Source: Clostridia bacterium (GTDB lineage: Bacteria; Bacillota; Clostridia; Peptostreptococcales; Anaerovoracaceae). From it: 64,000 bases of DNA. The stretch's first letter is position 1. Each line of letters begins with the position of its first letter. Made by a program: the position numbers and the translations under genes. Shown in pieces: positions 25,419 through 34,456 of the stretch. The stretch lies in the NCBI GenBank assembly GCA_030537495.1, contig JAUNMH010000003.1:1-64000 (forward strand), in the 5' to 3' direction. A model generated the notes under the pieces. It saw nothing but the letters and a program-made list of their open reading frames with translations, did no database searches and had not been told where the DNA came from.

Positions 25419-27608
25419 ATGAAAAAATTTATAGCAGTTTTGGTATGCATTGCTGTAGTGGCAATATCCGCCGACATTCTTTATTACAGAATCGGAGTAT
25501 ATGTAGATCTGCATCCGGACAAGAAGGTGGAAACTTTTGTAAAAACCCAAGGAGACAAGGTTTTAATGAACAAAGGCAATGGCTATGAAGAGTTCGAAAT
25601 CAAGGGCGTTAACATGGGTTCGGGCATACCTGGCAAGTGGTCTACAGACTTTGCCATAGACGAAGACACATATTTGAGATGGTTCGGATACATAAAAGAA
25701 ATGGGCGCAAACACCATAAGAGTGTACACAATTCAGAATAGCGAATTCTACGATGCCTTCTACAAATACAACGAAAACAATCCAGACCCTCTCTACATGA
25801 TTCACGGCGTCTGGGTCAACGACTACGTTCAAAATTCCCATAGGGACGCCTACGACAAAGATTTTTTTGACACCTTCCAAAAGGACTGTCTGTCCATGAT
25901 CGACGTAATCCATGGGAAAAAGAAAATCCACCCTGGAGAAATTAACAGCGCCGGATCCGGAAAATATTTGAAGGACATATCCCCTTGGGTGATTGGCTAT
26001 ATTTTAGGCGTAGAATGGGAGGATATTACCGTAGCCTACACCGATGACAAGTATGGTGATAACGAGAAATATAAAGGCTATCATGGAAAATATTTAGAGA
26101 CCACTGATGATGCCACTGTCTTTGAAACCCTCCTTGCCAAAGTCGGCGACAGCGTAATGAAATACGAATCCAAGAGATACAAGGTGCAAAAGCTTTTGGC
26201 ATTTTCCAACTGGCCGACTACAGACCCTTTCACATATTCAGAAGAAATTGAGGATTTGTATATGAAGTGCGCCTGTGTAGACACGGAGCATATCAAAACC
26301 ACCAAGGACGTAATATCCGGTCAGTTTGCGTCCTACCACGTGTACCCTTATTATCCTGATTATCTTACATGGACAGATGACTGGAAGTCTTATGGAGTAA
26401 GTAAGAAAGATTATATGGAGAAGGGAGAGACTAACACCTACAGAGCCTATTTAAGTATGCTGACAAAGCATCACTCCATGCCTGTGGTTATTTCAGAATT
26501 TGGTGTGTCAACAGGTAGAGGAATGGCTCATCAGGATTTGAATACCAATAGAAACCAGGGTCATATGTCGGAGCAGGACCAGGGCGATGCATTGAGAGAA
26601 TGTTATGAGGATATTAAGTCTTCAGGGTGTGCGGGGTCTTGTATTTTCTCATGGCAGGATGAGTGGTTCAAACGTACATGGAATACTATGTATGCTGTTG
26701 ATATGACTAGAAATCCGTATTGGTCAGATTACCAGACCAATGAGCAGTATTTTGGACTCCTCTCTTTTGACCCTGGAGATAAAAAGTCTGTCTGCTATGT
26801 AGACGGCGACGTCTCTGAATGGAGGGACAAGGACCTTGTTGTGGACAATGGGGATATGCAACTTTCAACTAAGTACGATGAGAGATTTGTATATTTCTTA
26901 ATAAAAAAGAAAAATCTGAATTTTGAAAAAGATACTATTTATGTGCCTATGGATATAACACCGAAGTCAGGCAGCAGCTATTGTAGCAACTTCGACCTTA
27001 AGTTTGACAGAGGTGCAGATTTTGTTATGAAAATTGATGGCAGAGATAACAGCAGGGTAATGGTACAGGAAAGATATGAGGTTTTACGCTCTACTTACTC
27101 CCAAAACCTTGATGGTTTTGATACTTATCTTAAAGATAATCTGCCGGCAAAAGATGCACCTGGGTTCACCAATATAGATATGATTCTTGAAATAATTAAC
27201 CCTGACAAGAAGATGCACCCGAAGAAGGCATTAGATGACTTTGATGCGTCTTTTGAGACAGGAAAACTGCGTTATGGGAATGCTAACCCGGAAGCGGAGA
27301 ACTTTGACTCCCTAGCAGACTTTATTTGTAATGGGGATTATGTTGAGGTTAAAATCCCTTGGCAGATCCTTAACTTTGCAGACCCGTCAACTATGGAAAT
27401 TCACGATGATTATTATGACGGAAACTATGGGATTAAATACATCAATATTAATAAGATGTACCTGGGAATCACTGAAGGCGGAAAAGAAAGATGTAAGCTG
27501 GAGCCTATGGAACTTAAGGGCTGGGACCGAAAGGTTACCTACCATGAGAGATTGAAGAAATCATATTACACGATGCAAAAGGTATGGGGAGGAAAGAGCG
27601 CAGGATGA
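25419..27608 (+). CDS. Exported TIM-barrel glycoside hydrolase-like protein with beta-sandwich tail
   Basis: A 729-residue protein with an N-terminal signal anchor (residues 5-25). Residues about 45-450 look like a clan GH-A (GH2/GH5-like) TIM barrel: IKGVNMGSG at the start, MGANTIRVYTIQ in an early strand, a candidate acid/base Glu in LGVEWED and the strand-7-type nucleophile motif VISEFGVS. Residues about 465-729 begin DGDVSEW and resemble a CBM9/DOMON-type beta-sandwich. In synthase-dependent exopolysaccharide systems, such a hydrolase trims or releases the growing polymer. The gene overlaps the HEAT-repeat gene by four bases (ATGA). GGGAGG precedes the ATG. The sugar specificity is unknown. 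Confidence 0.7.
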   Translation: MKKFIAVLVCIAVVAISADILYYRIGVYVDLHPDKKVETFVKTQGDKVLMNKGNGYEEFEIKGVNMGSGIPGKWSTDFAIDEDTYLRWFGYIKEMGANTIRVYTIQNSEFYDAFYKYNENNPDPLYMIHGVWVNDYVQNSHRDAYDKDFFDTFQKDCLSMIDVIHGKKKIHPGEINSAGSGKYLKDISPWVIGYILGVEWEDITVAYTDDKYGDNEKYKGYHGKYLETTDDATVFETLLAKVGDSVMKYESKRYKVQKLLAFSNWPTTDPFTYSEEIEDLYMKCACVDTEHIKTTKDVISGQFASYHVYPYYPDYLTWTDDWKSYGVSKKDYMEKGETNTYRAYLSMLTKHHSMPVVISEFGVSTGRGMAHQDLNTNRNQGHMSEQDQGDALRECYEDIKSSGCAGSCIFSWQDEWFKRTWNTMYAVDMTRNPYWSDYQTNEQYFGLLSFDPGDKKSVCYVDGDVSEWRDKDLVVDNGDMQLSTKYDERFVYFLIKKKNLNFEKDTIYVPMDITPKSGSSYCSNFDLKFDRGADFVMKIDGRDNSRVMVQERYEVLRSTYSQNLDGFDTYLKDNLPAKDAPGFTNIDMILEIINPDKKMHPKKALDDFDASFETGKLRYGNANPEAENFDSLADFICNGDYVEVKIPWQILNFADPSTMEIHDDYYDGNYGIKYININKMYLGITEGGKERCKLEPMELKGWDRKVTYHERLKKSYYTMQKVWGGKSAG

Positions 27609-28729
27609 ACATAGAAAGAATGCTATATGTGTATTTGTTTATCTGTCTTGGCATGATTTTCTTCGACGTGGCTATGGCAGTGTCTTTTAGGCGTAGAGAA
27701 AAAAGGACCGTGAAAGTCAGCAGTGAATTTCGGGATAAAGTAAGCCGGGAACTTGAAAATATTGAAAAAGGCGGCAAGGTAGACGAAGCACATAAGCAGT
27801 TTATGGAAAAGAAGCTGAAGAAAATTAATAATATGATTGCCTTTGACGGAATGCTTGAGGAGATTTTTGACGAGAAGGAAGAACTTGTAAAGGAATACCT
27901 GTCTCAGCTTGAGTCTGTTTTTGCGGATCTTACTTCTTACTACTGTAAGCGAAATCAGCTGGAGTCGGCCTATTACCCGTATATTATAAAAAAATACAGG
28001 CTCATTGAAGGAAACCCCAATTCAAGTATAGTTGAGGCCATGTATCGGATGCTTAATATAGACTATCTTTATGGCAGGGAAAATGCTATGCAGGCTATAT
28101 ACACCACTGGTGACAGCCACTGTGTGGTTAAGGCTGTAAAGATATTAGACAGAAGCAATATATTTTTTAATAGCAAGCTATTGACTGATGGACTGCTGAA
28201 TTTCACAGGCGATAGAGCAGAGCTTGACAGGCAGTTTACTCATGATTTTGAGAATTTTTCACCTGAGATGCAGGTGACATTACTTAATTTTCTTAGATTT
28301 TCATCGGGGGATCATCAGGAGTTTGCTTGTTCGCTTCTTTCTGATGAGCACCGCGATAATGAACTGAGATATTCGGCTATAAGATATTTGGCAAAATATC
28401 CTTATGAAAAAGCTGGAGAATTGATTAGCAAAATGGCGGTGAGTGGAAGTGATGCCAGCTGGCAGTACGCCGCTATCGCATCTACAGCTCTTGCATCCTA
28501 TCCTTCGGCGGAAAATATTGAGATTCTTAAGAATAATTTATATAGCTCCAATTGGTATGTCAGATTCAACTCTGCTGACAGCCTGGAAAAGCTGGGAATT
28601 ACTTATTTAGAACTTGTTGAGGTTATCGACGGTGAAGACAGATACGCATCGGAGATACTTAGATATAGAATGAAAGCAGACAAAATGAAGACTGATAATA
28701 TGAGAAAAAAGGAGACTCAAGGCGCATGA
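27605..28729 (+). CDS. Membrane-anchored HEAT-repeat protein
   Basis: A 374-residue protein with one N-terminal membrane helix (LYVYLFICLGMIFFDVAMAV) and a cytosolic helical solenoid. Repeats such as RYSAIRYLAKYPYEKAGELI, WQYAAIASTALASYPSAENI and WYVRFNSADSLEKLG fit HEAT/PBS-lyase-like repeats. Such proteins act as scaffolds. Start and stop overlap both neighbours by four bases (ATGA), so it is tightly coupled to the hydrolase-like and glycosyltransferase genes. A structural role in the glycosyltransferase complex is the natural guess. An ATG at 27584 lies inside the upstream gene and is rejected. Confidence 0.75.
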   Translation: MNIERMLYVYLFICLGMIFFDVAMAVSFRRREKRTVKVSSEFRDKVSRELENIEKGGKVDEAHKQFMEKKLKKINNMIAFDGMLEEIFDEKEELVKEYLSQLESVFADLTSYYCKRNQLESAYYPYIIKKYRLIEGNPNSSIVEAMYRMLNIDYLYGRENAMQAIYTTGDSHCVVKAVKILDRSNIFFNSKLLTDGLLNFTGDRAELDRQFTHDFENFSPEMQVTLLNFLRFSSGDHQEFACSLLSDEHRDNELRYSAIRYLAKYPYEKAGELISKMAVSGSDASWQYAAIASTALASYPSAENIEILKNNLYSSNWYVRFNSADSLEKLGITYLELVEVIDGEDRYASEILRYRMKADKMKTDNMRKKETQGA

Positions 28730-30129
28730 TTGACGGAATAGATTTGTTTCTTAAAATAGTGGGAGTATTTTTCATAATCTATCTTATTGGGTACTCAACT
28801 TTTCTGTTTTTATCTGTCGTCGTAGGCTCGTCAGAGCTTTACAAGATTCATAGGCAGAAGACATTACAGAATTTCCTGCCCAATGATTATTTTATACCTA
28901 TTTCCATAATAGTTCCTGCGTACAATGAAGAAGTTACTGTTGTGGAAACGGTGAAATCCCTATTAGGACTTGAGTATAAACTATATGAAATTATAGTGGT
29001 TGATGATGGCTCAAAAGATAATACAACTCTGGAATTAATAAACGCCTTTTCTATGTATCCGGTGCAGAAACCTATAAGAATGCAGGTGGATTGCAAGCCT
29101 ATTGAATATGTGTACGAAACCAATGACTACAAGGTTCCTATAACTGTAATACGAAAGGAAAACGGGGGAAAAGCAGACGCTTTGAATATGGGGATAAATG
29201 CTTCAAGTTATCCATACTTCATCTGTATGGATGCTGACTCAGTTCTTCAGTATGACTCACTTCGAAACATCGTTGAGCCTATATTGACTAGGGATAATGT
29301 AGTTGCAGTGGGAGGCCTCATAAGAATTTCTAACGATGTGGAACTGGAAAGAGGACGAGTGAAGCGTTACAGACTGCCAAAAAAACTTATACCATGTATG
29401 CAGGTTTTAGAATATGACAGGTCTTTTCTTGCTTCAAGAATATTATTTGATAAGTTTAATGGTTCCCTTATTATATCTGGGGCATTTGGATTATTCCGAA
29501 AGGACGTAGTCATAGATTCAGGCGGTTATGACAGAGAGACTATGGGTGAGGACATGGAACTTGTTGTAAAGCTTCATGAATACTGTACTGTAAATAATAT
29601 AGACTACAACATATGTTATGCAACGGATGCAATTTGCTGGACGCAGGCACCGGAAACCCTGAAGGACCTGAAAAAACAGAGGAAAAGATGGCACCTGGGT
29701 CTGTTCCAGAGCATGTACAAACACAGGCAAATCCTCTTTAATCCAAAGTTTGGTGCAGTCAGCTTCATTTCGTATATGTACTTTTTAGTATATGAGCTAC
29801 TGTCACCGTATATTGAAATATTCGGCGTGCTTACTATGATTTTGGCGGCCATGTTCAACCTTATTAATATACCGTTTATGATAATGTTCTTTATGATCTA
29901 CGCTGTTTTTGGAAGCATATTGTCGCTTACAGCCTTCTTCTCGAGAATGTACACCTCAGATCTAGAGCTATCTGTAGGAGACGGGCTGAAAGCATGCCTC
30001 CTTTGCATTTTTGAAATTACCATATTGCGTTTTATTTTGGCATGGGTAAGAGGAACTGCATTTAGAGGGTATAGTGATAAGAAACTGCATTGGGAAAAGG
30101 TTGAAAGAAAGAAGATTAACTTCAAGTAG
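28726..30129 (+). CDS. Processive family-2 glycosyltransferase (membrane synthase)
   Basis: A 467-residue GT2 synthase of the cellulose/poly-GlcNAc/hyaluronan synthase type. There is an N-terminal membrane helix (FLKIVGVFFIIYLIGYS). The cytosolic GT domain has VVDDGSKDNT (UDP-binding Asp), MDADSV (metal-binding DXD), GEDMEL (catalytic TED/GED) and QRKRW (the QxxRW that holds the acceptor). Three to four helices near the C-terminus would form the export channel. No PilZ domain is visible, so any c-di-GMP effect must act through another protein, such as the EAL protein encoded next. The polymer cannot be identified from sequence. The four-base overlap with the HEAT gene implies translational coupling. 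Confidence 0.88.
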   Translation: MIDGIDLFLKIVGVFFIIYLIGYSTFLFLSVVVGSSELYKIHRQKTLQNFLPNDYFIPISIIVPAYNEEVTVVETVKSLLGLEYKLYEIIVVDDGSKDNTTLELINAFSMYPVQKPIRMQVDCKPIEYVYETNDYKVPITVIRKENGGKADALNMGINASSYPYFICMDADSVLQYDSLRNIVEPILTRDNVVAVGGLIRISNDVELERGRVKRYRLPKKLIPCMQVLEYDRSFLASRILFDKFNGSLIISGAFGLFRKDVVIDSGGYDRETMGEDMELVVKLHEYCTVNNIDYNICYATDAICWTQAPETLKDLKKQRKRWHLGLFQSMYKHRQILFNPKFGAVSFISYMYFLVYELLSPYIEIFGVLTMILAAMFNLINIPFMIMFFMIYAVFGSILSLTAFFSRMYTSDLELSVGDGLKACLLCIFEITILRFILAWVRGTAFRGYSDKKLHWEKVERKKINFK

Positions 30130-30148
30130 AGGGGAGGCAAGAGAAGGC

Positions 30149-32110
30149 ATGAGGTCTTTGAAGAAAATTCACACTATTTTAATAGTGACAGCGAGCCTGT
30201 GGCTCGCCTTTACTGGTTTTGTTTATGGTGACGTAACAACAGCAGAATCTCAAACCGGCAGAGCAGACACTGTCTACGTAGCAGGAAATCCCGACGCTTA
30301 TCCTATAGAGTACTATGACTCAGAAGCGGGAGAATACAAGGGCCTGATACCAAAACTCCTAGAAGAGATTTCGGATGAAACAGGCATTTCTTTCACCTAT
30401 GTATCCGCAGGGAAAGACAACGTTCAGAGTGACCTGGCGCGAAATAAGCAGGTGGACATGGTTACTGCCATTACATCCAAAGGCATTAAGGCATGCAGGC
30501 TGACAGACGATCTCAGCACTCGGGTTATAACCACCAAGGAAAAAGGCCATACAAAAACCTACTACATAGGTTTTACGGATATAGCAGATAAAAAGGAGGC
30601 TGCATCCATTAAGGCTGCTCTTTCAAAAATAACGGAAGAGGAAAAAACGGGAATACTTCTTTCCATTGCCAATGAAGGCAGAGGATTCTCCAGCAGGACC
30701 TTGTATGTCTATGCAACCCTTGCTTTTGCAGTGGCAGCAGTTGCTGTTGCAGTATTAGCTTTGTTCATAAGTAAAAAAAGGCGTAAGAGAGAGGAACGAA
30801 TTGAGCTTGTAGATCCTGAAACGGGACTAGGAAATGCTCGGTACTACCAATATATCTTCGATAATTTTATTGGAGACGGCAGACGAAATATTTACAACGG
30901 AGCGTATTTTTCCTTTGACGGCGAAAGGGTGGAAAACCTTTGGGGAGAGCATATTCGTAAGGGAATCCAGGGCATAGCAGCAGAATATTTAAATAGTATT
31001 ACGGAAAAGGATGAATATATTTCGCGGGTTGATAAGGATTCTTTCGTGCTTCTATTTACAGGTGGTAACCATGAGGAGTCCTATAATCGAGCGAGAAAGA
31101 TGATTACAGGATTAACTGAAAAACTGACAAGCAGCAACGCTCAATGGAGAAATCTTTTCCACGAGGGTGTGTGCTACCTAAGCCAGTATCCTGACTCAGG
31201 CAGCGAATCATTTCTATATAATATGAGGCAGGCCTATCTCCACGCAGAGGATAAGGAGCTTTCTTTCTATTTAGGAAGTGGAAAACAGACAAGAGATAAG
31301 AGGAAAAGGGAAAAACTCTGCCGTCAGCTTAATGATAGCATAGAAAAGGGCGAATTTGAGCTTTATATGCAGTTTATAGCAGAAAGCAGCGGCGGTAATA
31401 TCTGTGGTGCGGAAGTTCTTTCCCGCTGGCAAAACCGCGAATACGGCCTTCTGAAGCCAAATGAATATATTGAGCTGCTTAGAGAAACTGGCAATATTTT
31501 AGAGCATGACTTCTATATATTCGAGCAGGTATGCAGGTTACTTGAAAAATGGAATGAGCCACCATATGAGCATCTATTTCTCACATGTAACTCTACGAGA
31601 ACCTCTGCATCTAAAGAGGGCTTCGCAGACCGCATAAGGGAAATAGCTGAGAGATATACTTTTGACAGAGGCAGATTGATTCTGGAAGTTACAGAGGACT
31701 CTGTGGCAGGCGATGAGGAGTGCATAAATGAAAATATAAAGGAAATCCGAAACCTGGGCTTTAACGTTGCCATCGACGATATGGGAGCTGGATTCTCTGC
31801 TTTGGCTGACTTATACGACAATGAAATAGAAATTGTTAAACTGGAAAGAGAACTTCTCGTAACTTGTAAAAAAGCGAGACAGAAGCAGATGCTCCGCGAC
31901 CTCATCCTTATGATTCATGACCTGGGAGCCAGGGTTATTTGTGAGGGCGTGGAAACCAAGAAGCAGATGGATTTCATGGCTAGCTTGGACTGCGACTTCC
32001 TTCAGGGATACTATTTCTCCAGGCCACTGCCAAGTGACCAGTGGGACAACTTCCTAGCATCAAAACCAACAGTTAGCGCCCTTCCACTGAGGTCGCTGAA
32101 GGAAAGCTAA
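30149..32110 (+). CDS. Membrane receptor with SBP-like sensor, degenerate GGDEF and EAL phosphodiesterase domain
   Basis: A 653-residue signalling protein. A signal segment is followed by an extracellular SBP-3-like sensor (about 45-195, with the binding-protein phrase EYYDSEAGEYKGLIPKLLEE). A membrane helix follows (about 205-230), then a GGDEF-like domain (about 240-400) whose signature is replaced by RVDKDSFVLLF, so cyclase activity is not expected. The EAL domain (about 405-640) keeps the catalytic set: Glu in GAEVLSRW, Asn in LTCNST, Glu in LEVTED, Asp-Asp in AIDDMGAGFS, Lys in EIVKLERELL, Glu in CEGVET. It should hydrolyse c-di-GMP in response to an outside ligand. As last gene of the operon it is the probable regulator of the glycosyltransferase. 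The ATG at 30074 lies within the GT gene; 30149 has GGGGAGG upstream. Confidence 0.85.
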   Translation: MRSLKKIHTILIVTASLWLAFTGFVYGDVTTAESQTGRADTVYVAGNPDAYPIEYYDSEAGEYKGLIPKLLEEISDETGISFTYVSAGKDNVQSDLARNKQVDMVTAITSKGIKACRLTDDLSTRVITTKEKGHTKTYYIGFTDIADKKEAASIKAALSKITEEEKTGILLSIANEGRGFSSRTLYVYATLAFAVAAVAVAVLALFISKKRRKREERIELVDPETGLGNARYYQYIFDNFIGDGRRNIYNGAYFSFDGERVENLWGEHIRKGIQGIAAEYLNSITEKDEYISRVDKDSFVLLFTGGNHEESYNRARKMITGLTEKLTSSNAQWRNLFHEGVCYLSQYPDSGSESFLYNMRQAYLHAEDKELSFYLGSGKQTRDKRKREKLCRQLNDSIEKGEFELYMQFIAESSGGNICGAEVLSRWQNREYGLLKPNEYIELLRETGNILEHDFYIFEQVCRLLEKWNEPPYEHLFLTCNSTRTSASKEGFADRIREIAERYTFDRGRLILEVTEDSVAGDEECINENIKEIRNLGFNVAIDDMGAGFSALADLYDNEIEIVKLERELLVTCKKARQKQMLRDLILMIHDLGARVICEGVETKKQMDFMASLDCDFLQGYYFSRPLPSDQWDNFLASKPTVSALPLRSLKES

Positions 32111-32112
32111 GG

Positions 32113-32149
32113 AAAACGGGACCATCTCAAGTTGAGGTGATCCCGTTTT
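32113..32149. terminator. Bidirectional terminator between convergent glycan-type operons
   Basis: AAAACGGGAxCATCTCA and TGAGGTGxTCCCGTTTT form a stem of about 17 bp with one mismatch and a three-base loop. A and T runs are at the two ends. Confidence 0.85.
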
Positions 32150-32150
32150 A

Positions 32151-33023
32151 TCAATTATCAATTGTATCCTCAATAACCGTATTATCTCTTATCCATCCAC
32201 ACCAGTCTCTATAATACTTTGCAAGAAGGTGGGCATTGTCGGCAGAGTATTTCTCAGCTAATGCACCATTAGCATCATCAAACTTGCTGTTAGCTTCTAT
32301 ATAGAAGACGTGAATGTTGTCAGCCAGTCTCTCAGTGAATCTGTTAATAGTGTTGATTCTAGCATTGTTAAAGTACTCGTCTGAATCTGAGCGTTCCTTA
32401 GTTATATGAAGATTACCTTGAATATATATCATGGCATCAGGCTGAGCCTTGCGGATATAGTGAATCAAGGACTTATATGCTGCTTTTATGGATTCCTTAG
32501 GATATCCAAGTTCATTGATTCCTAGCATTACATATATCTTGCCGTATTTCTTCTGACCCAGAAGCTCCTTAAGTGTTACATTTCCAACTCCTTCAACATC
32601 TACGGAATCTTTGAAAATATCAATAGTTGTCATACCTGTTGAGCAGAAGAAGTCGGACTTATTAAAGTCTCCATATTCCCAAATTCCGACAGTTCTTGAG
32701 TCACCTATGAATAGAGCATCTTCAAAGTAGCCCTTAGGTGCCTTTCCAAATTCTGGCGGATTAGCCTTGTGAGGACCATTTTTATTAGCCTCCGGAAGGA
32801 AAGGAATTGGAACTGGCTTCTCAGGCAATTTAATACCGAAGTCAGGTCTAGGTACAACTGAAGGTATACGCAGGCTTTCCTCTGTTGGATAATAAATTGC
32901 AGGCGTTTCAGCCGGCTCATCAGGAGTATTAAGAGCACTGTAAATTGTGTGTACAATAGGCACCACAATGCAAGTCAGTAAGAATACTAGTACGAATATT
33001 GCTGAATATTTCTTTTCTCTCAT
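32151..33023 (-). CDS. Membrane-anchored SGNH/GDSL hydrolase, MBOAT partner
   Basis: A 290-residue protein with an N-terminal membrane anchor (FVLVFLLTCIVVPIVHTIYS), a proline-rich spacer, and an extracellular SGNH domain. The catalytic Ser is in LFIGDSRTVG, block III is VMLGINELG, and the Asp/His pair is in SADNAHL. Enzymes of this fold encoded beside an MBOAT protein (such as AlgJ/AlgX or PatB partners) transfer or remove O-acetyl groups on surface polysaccharides. The MBOAT gene ends 18 bases upstream on the same strand, so the two likely work together. Possible acceptors are the polymer of the convergent operon or a wall glycan. Confidence 0.85.
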   Translation of the reverse strand: MREKKYSAIFVLVFLLTCIVVPIVHTIYSALNTPDEPAETPAIYYPTEESLRIPSVVPRPDFGIKLPEKPVPIPFLPEANKNGPHKANPPEFGKAPKGYFEDALFIGDSRTVGIWEYGDFNKSDFFCSTGMTTIDIFKDSVDVEGVGNVTLKELLGQKKYGKIYVMLGINELGYPKESIKAAYKSLIHYIRKAQPDAMIYIQGNLHITKERSDSDEYFNNARINTINRFTERLADNIHVFYIEANSKFDDANGALAEKYSADNAHLLAKYYRDWCGWIRDNTVIEDTIDN

Positions 33024-33041
33024 CTCTTATCACCCCCACAA

Positions 33042-34409
33042 CTAAAATCTGAAATACAAGAACGGATCGTTCATGCCAATATACAAGCAGTATACGGAAC
33101 CCCAGAAAATAGCCAAATATATTGGAATTTCAATATAGTGGGTTTTGATAGCGGTGAAGAACTTTTCAGGCAGTCTCGTCGAGAACAGCAGACCTGCCAC
33201 AAGTACGTACTTGAAGTCTAACAGGTTCTTTAGGAAGTCTCCCTCGAAGACGTTTACCGGACCGTTTCCAAAAATTGGGAACAGTCTGGTGAAGTAGACT
33301 CCTAACTGGCTGAAATCGGTGATGGCGAAGATGCACCAAGTCAGCGGAATCAGGAATATCATGTAGATATGTCCTGCAAGGTGATGGCTGTTCATGAAGT
33401 CGCCGATAAACAGCTTTTCTACCAACATAATTACGAATAACAAAACTCCCCAAAGCACGAAGTTCCATGCAGCGCCGTGCCATAATCCTGTCAGAGCCCA
33501 AACTGCAAATAGGTTGAATATCCATCTTCCTGTGCTTACTCTGTTACCGCCAAGGGGGATATATACGTATTCTCTGAACCAGCTTCCCAAAGTCATATGC
33601 CAACGACGCCAGAATTCTGTCATTGTCAGTGATGTATACGGGTGGTTGAAGTTCTTTGGAATGTTGATTCCAAGCATTTTACCAAGGCCGATTGCCATTA
33701 GGGAATAGCCCCAGAAGTCAAAGTACAGCTGGAAAGAGTATGCTACGATACCAAGCCATGCTAGTTTTGTTGAAATGCTGTCGTAACCGATGGTGGAAAG
33801 CTGAGTCCACAGATTGCCTACCTGGTTGGCGATGAGAACTTTCAGACCCAGGCCGTAAACAAAGTTTCTGATCCCTTCAGCGAAAACTATATAGGAGAAA
33901 GAACGCTGTCTCTCAAGCTGAAGGCTTACATCCCTATATTTTACAATAGGCCCAGCGATTAGCTGTACGAACATGCTGACATATGCACCGAAGGTGATAA
34001 ATGAAAGCTCGGCTCTGATATCGTCTCTGTACACGTCAATCAGATAAGAAACCATCTGGAAGGTGTAGAAACTTATACCTAGAGGCAAAATCAGTCCCAA
34101 ATTGGTGTTCAGAATGAAGTCGGCGTACTTAAATAGGAAAAGCCAGCCGAAGTCATAGACGAGACCAATTATAAGGGGAAGTTTTTTACCATACTTTCCG
34201 GTATGAATAAGAAGACCCAGTATGTAATTGACCCCAATTGAGAACACAAACAGCAAGATGTAAGACGGCTGTGAAACAGCTCCTACTGAGTAAAATATAA
34301 TGCTGCTTACGAAAATAATTGTATTCTGATATTTTTTTGGTGCAAGGTAATACACCAGTAGCACAATAGGCAAAAACTTAAATATAAAATCAATGCTTGA
34401 AAAAACCAT
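33042..34409 (-). CDS. MBOAT O-acyltransferase (DltB/AlgI-like)
   Basis: A 455-residue membrane-bound O-acyltransferase with about ten helices. It starts in the family manner (MVFSSIDFIFKFLPIVLL) and has the conserved NFNHPY-type loop (IPKNFNHPYTSLTMTEFWRR) and the catalytic His in LTGLWHGAAWNF. These proteins move an acyl group, usually acetyl, across the membrane to an extracellular acceptor. DltB works with DltA/C/D in D-alanylation, but none of those are here. With an SGNH partner gene following at once, AlgI/PatA-type glycan O-acetylation fits better. Its position in an envelope-gene run after murT/gatD-like genes supports a surface-glycan role. Confidence 0.9.
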   Translation of the reverse strand: MVFSSIDFIFKFLPIVLLVYYLAPKKYQNTIIFVSSIIFYSVGAVSQPSYILLFVFSIGVNYILGLLIHTGKYGKKLPLIIGLVYDFGWLFLFKYADFILNTNLGLILPLGISFYTFQMVSYLIDVYRDDIRAELSFITFGAYVSMFVQLIAGPIVKYRDVSLQLERQRSFSYIVFAEGIRNFVYGLGLKVLIANQVGNLWTQLSTIGYDSISTKLAWLGIVAYSFQLYFDFWGYSLMAIGLGKMLGINIPKNFNHPYTSLTMTEFWRRWHMTLGSWFREYVYIPLGGNRVSTGRWIFNLFAVWALTGLWHGAAWNFVLWGVLLFVIMLVEKLFIGDFMNSHHLAGHIYMIFLIPLTWCIFAITDFSQLGVYFTRLFPIFGNGPVNVFEGDFLKNLLDFKYVLVAGLLFSTRLPEKFFTAIKTHYIEIPIYLAIFWGSVYCLYIGMNDPFLYFRF

Positions 34410-34456
34410 CTCTAATTCGTATTAATCCTTTCTTCTAGTATTAATGAAAACCCCTG

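Noticed and set aside
33042-34409. DltB of a D-alanylation operon
   Set aside because: dltA, dltC and dltD are absent, and the partner is an SGNH hydrolase, so glycan O-acylation fits better.
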